From Rhodopirellula europaea 6C (lineage in GTDB: Bacteria > Planctomycetota > Planctomycetia > Pirellulales > Pirellulaceae): 64,000 nt of DNA. The notes below the pieces were generated by a model. It was given only the letters and a program-made list of their open reading frames with translations. It searched no databases and was not told the origin of the DNA. Positions 62,282-64,000 of the stretch are shown in pieces; position 1 is the first letter of the stretch; each line of letters opens with the position of its first letter. The DNA lies in contig NZ_ANMO01000113.1 in NCBI RefSeq assembly GCF_000338295.1, positions 1 through 64,000 of the forward strand. The letters run 5' to 3'. The position numbers were made by a program, and so were the translations under genes.

Positions 62282-64000
62282 CTATTCGTGGCCTTCTTCT
62301 TCACCGGCCCTTGGGTCGACTTGAAGGCTAGCCAGATAGGCAACCAGATCACGCAATTCGCGAGCGGTCATCTGCTCGGTCAAACCGGCCGGCATCGATG
62401 ACTTGCCTTTCTTTCGTGCGATGATGTAGTCCTTGTCGATCCGAGCCCGCGAACCATCAGCGGCGATCAGTTCAATCACATCGTCGGTTTCCATTCCCAC
62501 AATCCCGGTGAAGACTTGTCCGTCTTCATCCGCGATCACGGCCGTTTCGAACCCTTCGGCGATCTTCGCGTCGGGCAAAGCAATCGCTTCCAGCAACGTC
62601 CGGCGATCTCGGGTTTTGCCGATTGTCGTCAGGGCCGGACCAACTTCACCGCCCGCGCGATCCACTTTGTGGCAACGCACGCACGAAAGTTCGGTCTTGC
62701 CGAAGAACAACTTCGCTCCCTTGTCTGGATCGCCGCCGTGCAGCGAATCCATCCACTTCGCCAAGGGTTCCGTCGTCGCCAACTGCTCTCGGTGAGCGGC
62801 GATCTTCGCGTTCCATTCCTCAGGCAAACGTTTCGTGGCGGCTTCGACGAGGTTCAATTGAACATCGGCCGGAAGATCATTTTCGAGGTAAGCGTTCACG
62901 CCTTTGATGATATGCTCGAGAGCCTCTTTCGACTCGACGTCGGCCAACAAGTCCCAAGCCAATCCGCGAACAAGTTGGCTTTCCGTCGCCGTCGCGGCAA
63001 TGAAGCGATCGACGGAAGCGGGGCCGTCGTGTTTGCCCAAAACAGAAAGTGCGGCGGTGACCAACTGAGTCGGTTGTTCGAGATCAATCGCCCGAGCAAT
63101 CTGAACCGCTTGCGCGGGTTGCAAACGAGCCAATGCGGTCAAAGCCGACGCACGTGACGCGGGTCGCGATTGAGCGTCATTGGTCCGGGCGATCAACTGC
63201 GGAGCAATCTTCTTGATCCCAAGTTTGGATCCGACATCGATCGCTTTTTCACGAACGGTTTGGTCGGTGATCATCAAGACTTCGATGTGTTTGGCCAACG
63301 CTTCGCGAGCGATAATTTCGGGGCGGCTTTCCAGCGGCCGATATTCGTTCGTGACTCGGTCTCTCGGATCTGGGCTGGCCCAATTGGCCAACATGTCGAT
63401 TGCTTCGATCCGAGCCCATGTCGGCTTTTCACCCGACGCAGCGAACGACGCCAGTGCTGCGGCAGCCTCGGCCGTACCGATCCGATAATTGGCCGCCAGC
63501 ACGCGACGCAGCAACGCCTCCGAATTAAGCGGCAGATCCGCAACCGAAATCAAATTCGCTAATTCGTCCACGCCTGCCGGGATCGGTCGATCGTGAATCG
63601 CCATCGCGGCTTCCGCCAACACCAACGAACTGGCGTCGGACAAAAATGCCGTCACCTTCTCACTGCCTTGACCACGCAGAGCAGCGATTGCCGCACGGCG
63701 AACCGGAACGCTGTTGTGTTTTGCCAGTCCCGCCAGCATTTCTTCCGCTGCAACGCGTCGCAGGAAATAAGTGCACGCGTGGCGAAGGGCGGGGTCAACG
63801 TTGTCGTTCTCAGCCAGGATCTGCAGGACAATGCCAAACGCTTGCTGATTGGTGGCAGCATTGCCGGTTTCGGAAGTCAACAATTCGGACAACGACATCG
63901 CCGCGAAGTATTTCACGCGAGCCGATTTGTCAGACAGCAACTCGCTGATCTTCGCGATTGATTCGGCATCGTTCCGATCGCCGGCCAAAGCACATGCGGC
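62282..64000 (-). CDS. HEAT-repeat/cytochrome c heme-binding protein (5' end outside window)
   Basis: At least 572 residues are visible; the frame is open to the right edge, so the N-terminus is missing. HEAT-like helical repeats fill the first part (ARVKYFAAMSLSELLTSE and others). A cytochrome c domain follows with LSCVRCHKVDRAGGEVGPALTTIG as the CxxCH heme site and a Met-containing C-terminal ligand region (MPAGLTEQMTARELRDLVAYLASL). This matches the Pirellula/Verrucomicrobium-type heme-binding domain, often fused to a sugar-dehydrogenase-like part upstream. It should act in periplasmic electron transfer. Confidence 0.85.
   Translation of the reverse strand, partial: AACALAGDRNDAESIAKISELLSDKSARVKYFAAMSLSELLTSETGNAATNQQAFGIVLQILAENDNVDPALRHACTYFLRRVAAEEMLAGLAKHNSVPVRRAAIAALRGQGSEKVTAFLSDASSLVLAEAAMAIHDRPIPAGVDELANLISVADLPLNSEALLRRVLAANYRIGTAEAAAALASFAASGEKPTWARIEAIDMLANWASPDPRDRVTNEYRPLESRPEIIAREALAKHIEVLMITDQTVREKAIDVGSKLGIKKIAPQLIARTNDAQSRPASRASALTALARLQPAQAVQIARAIDLEQPTQLVTAALSVLGKHDGPASVDRFIAATATESQLVRGLAWDLLADVESKEALEHIIKGVNAYLENDLPADVQLNLVEAATKRLPEEWNAKIAAHREQLATTEPLAKWMDSLHGGDPDKGAKLFFGKTELSCVRCHKVDRAGGEVGPALTTIGKTRDRRTLLEAIALPDAKIAEGFETAVIADEDGQVFTGIVGMETDDVIELIAADGSRARIDKDYIIARKKGKSSMPAGLTEQMTARELRDLVAYLASLQVDPRAGEEEGHE

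Overview
The window looks like chromosomal DNA of a marine planctomycete of the Pirellulaceae, most likely Rhodopirellula or a close relative. The gene content supports this: the small basic protein regarded as a signature of the PVC superphylum (39227-39445), a HEAT/cytochrome c protein of the Pirellula/Verrucomicrobium heme-binding type (62282 to the right edge), a BBP7-type outer-membrane barrel (48953-50476), an iduronate-2-sulfatase-like sulfatase, DUF3467 and DUF3500 proteins, and moderate-to-high GC. The species is inferred; no rRNA, tRNA or CRISPR array was found.

Layout. 75-2420 is a fatty acyl-AMP ligase fused to an acyl carrier domain. 3084-7083 holds a D-aminoacylase-like/beta-lactamase-like fusion and a Tat-exported DUF3500 protein. 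7087-7979 is a REP-associated tyrosine transposase gene framed by five copies of its probable palindrome. 7963-13268 has an L12-like membrane protein, a LamG-like protein and a coupled sulfatase/SGNH-TPR pair whose second gene is frameshifted. 13456-19982 has a type II thioesterase, a giant S9 peptidase/DUF885 fusion and a hydroxyproline epimerase. 20207-26143 has a DUF3467 protein and a three-gene operon of an HtrA-like protease, a degenerate HtrA homologue and a zinc-ribbon membrane protein. 27744-29958 encodes Tad-type minor pilins. 30424-32659 encodes envelope proteins. 33244-39042 holds an anchored helix-hairpin-helix protein followed by a 1545-residue SMC/Rad50-like ATPase with two DUF4332 modules. 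39227-46297 has the PVC signature protein, a desaturase, an S1-domain protein, a YmdB-like phosphodiesterase and unknown genes. 46498-56326 has a shortened SecA, the BBP7 barrel, an RraB-like protein, a histidine kinase, a coiled-coil pair, a glycosyltransferase and a large palindrome array. 56327-64000 has pyruvate phosphate dikinase, CCA-adding enzyme, a VOC protein and the truncated heme protein.

The most striking feature is the number of short palindromic repeats with one architecture: a 5' GTAG or GTGG, a 5-7 bp stem and a loop such as TCC or CTC. They lie mainly where genes converge, in at least three sequence families. One family surrounds a transposase gene, and its copies supply the stop codons of two neighbouring genes. 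Most other genes are housekeeping or envelope genes typical of the group. The least explained are the ATPase/helix-hairpin-helix pair, the active-plus-inactive HtrA operon and the SecA lacking its C-terminal third.
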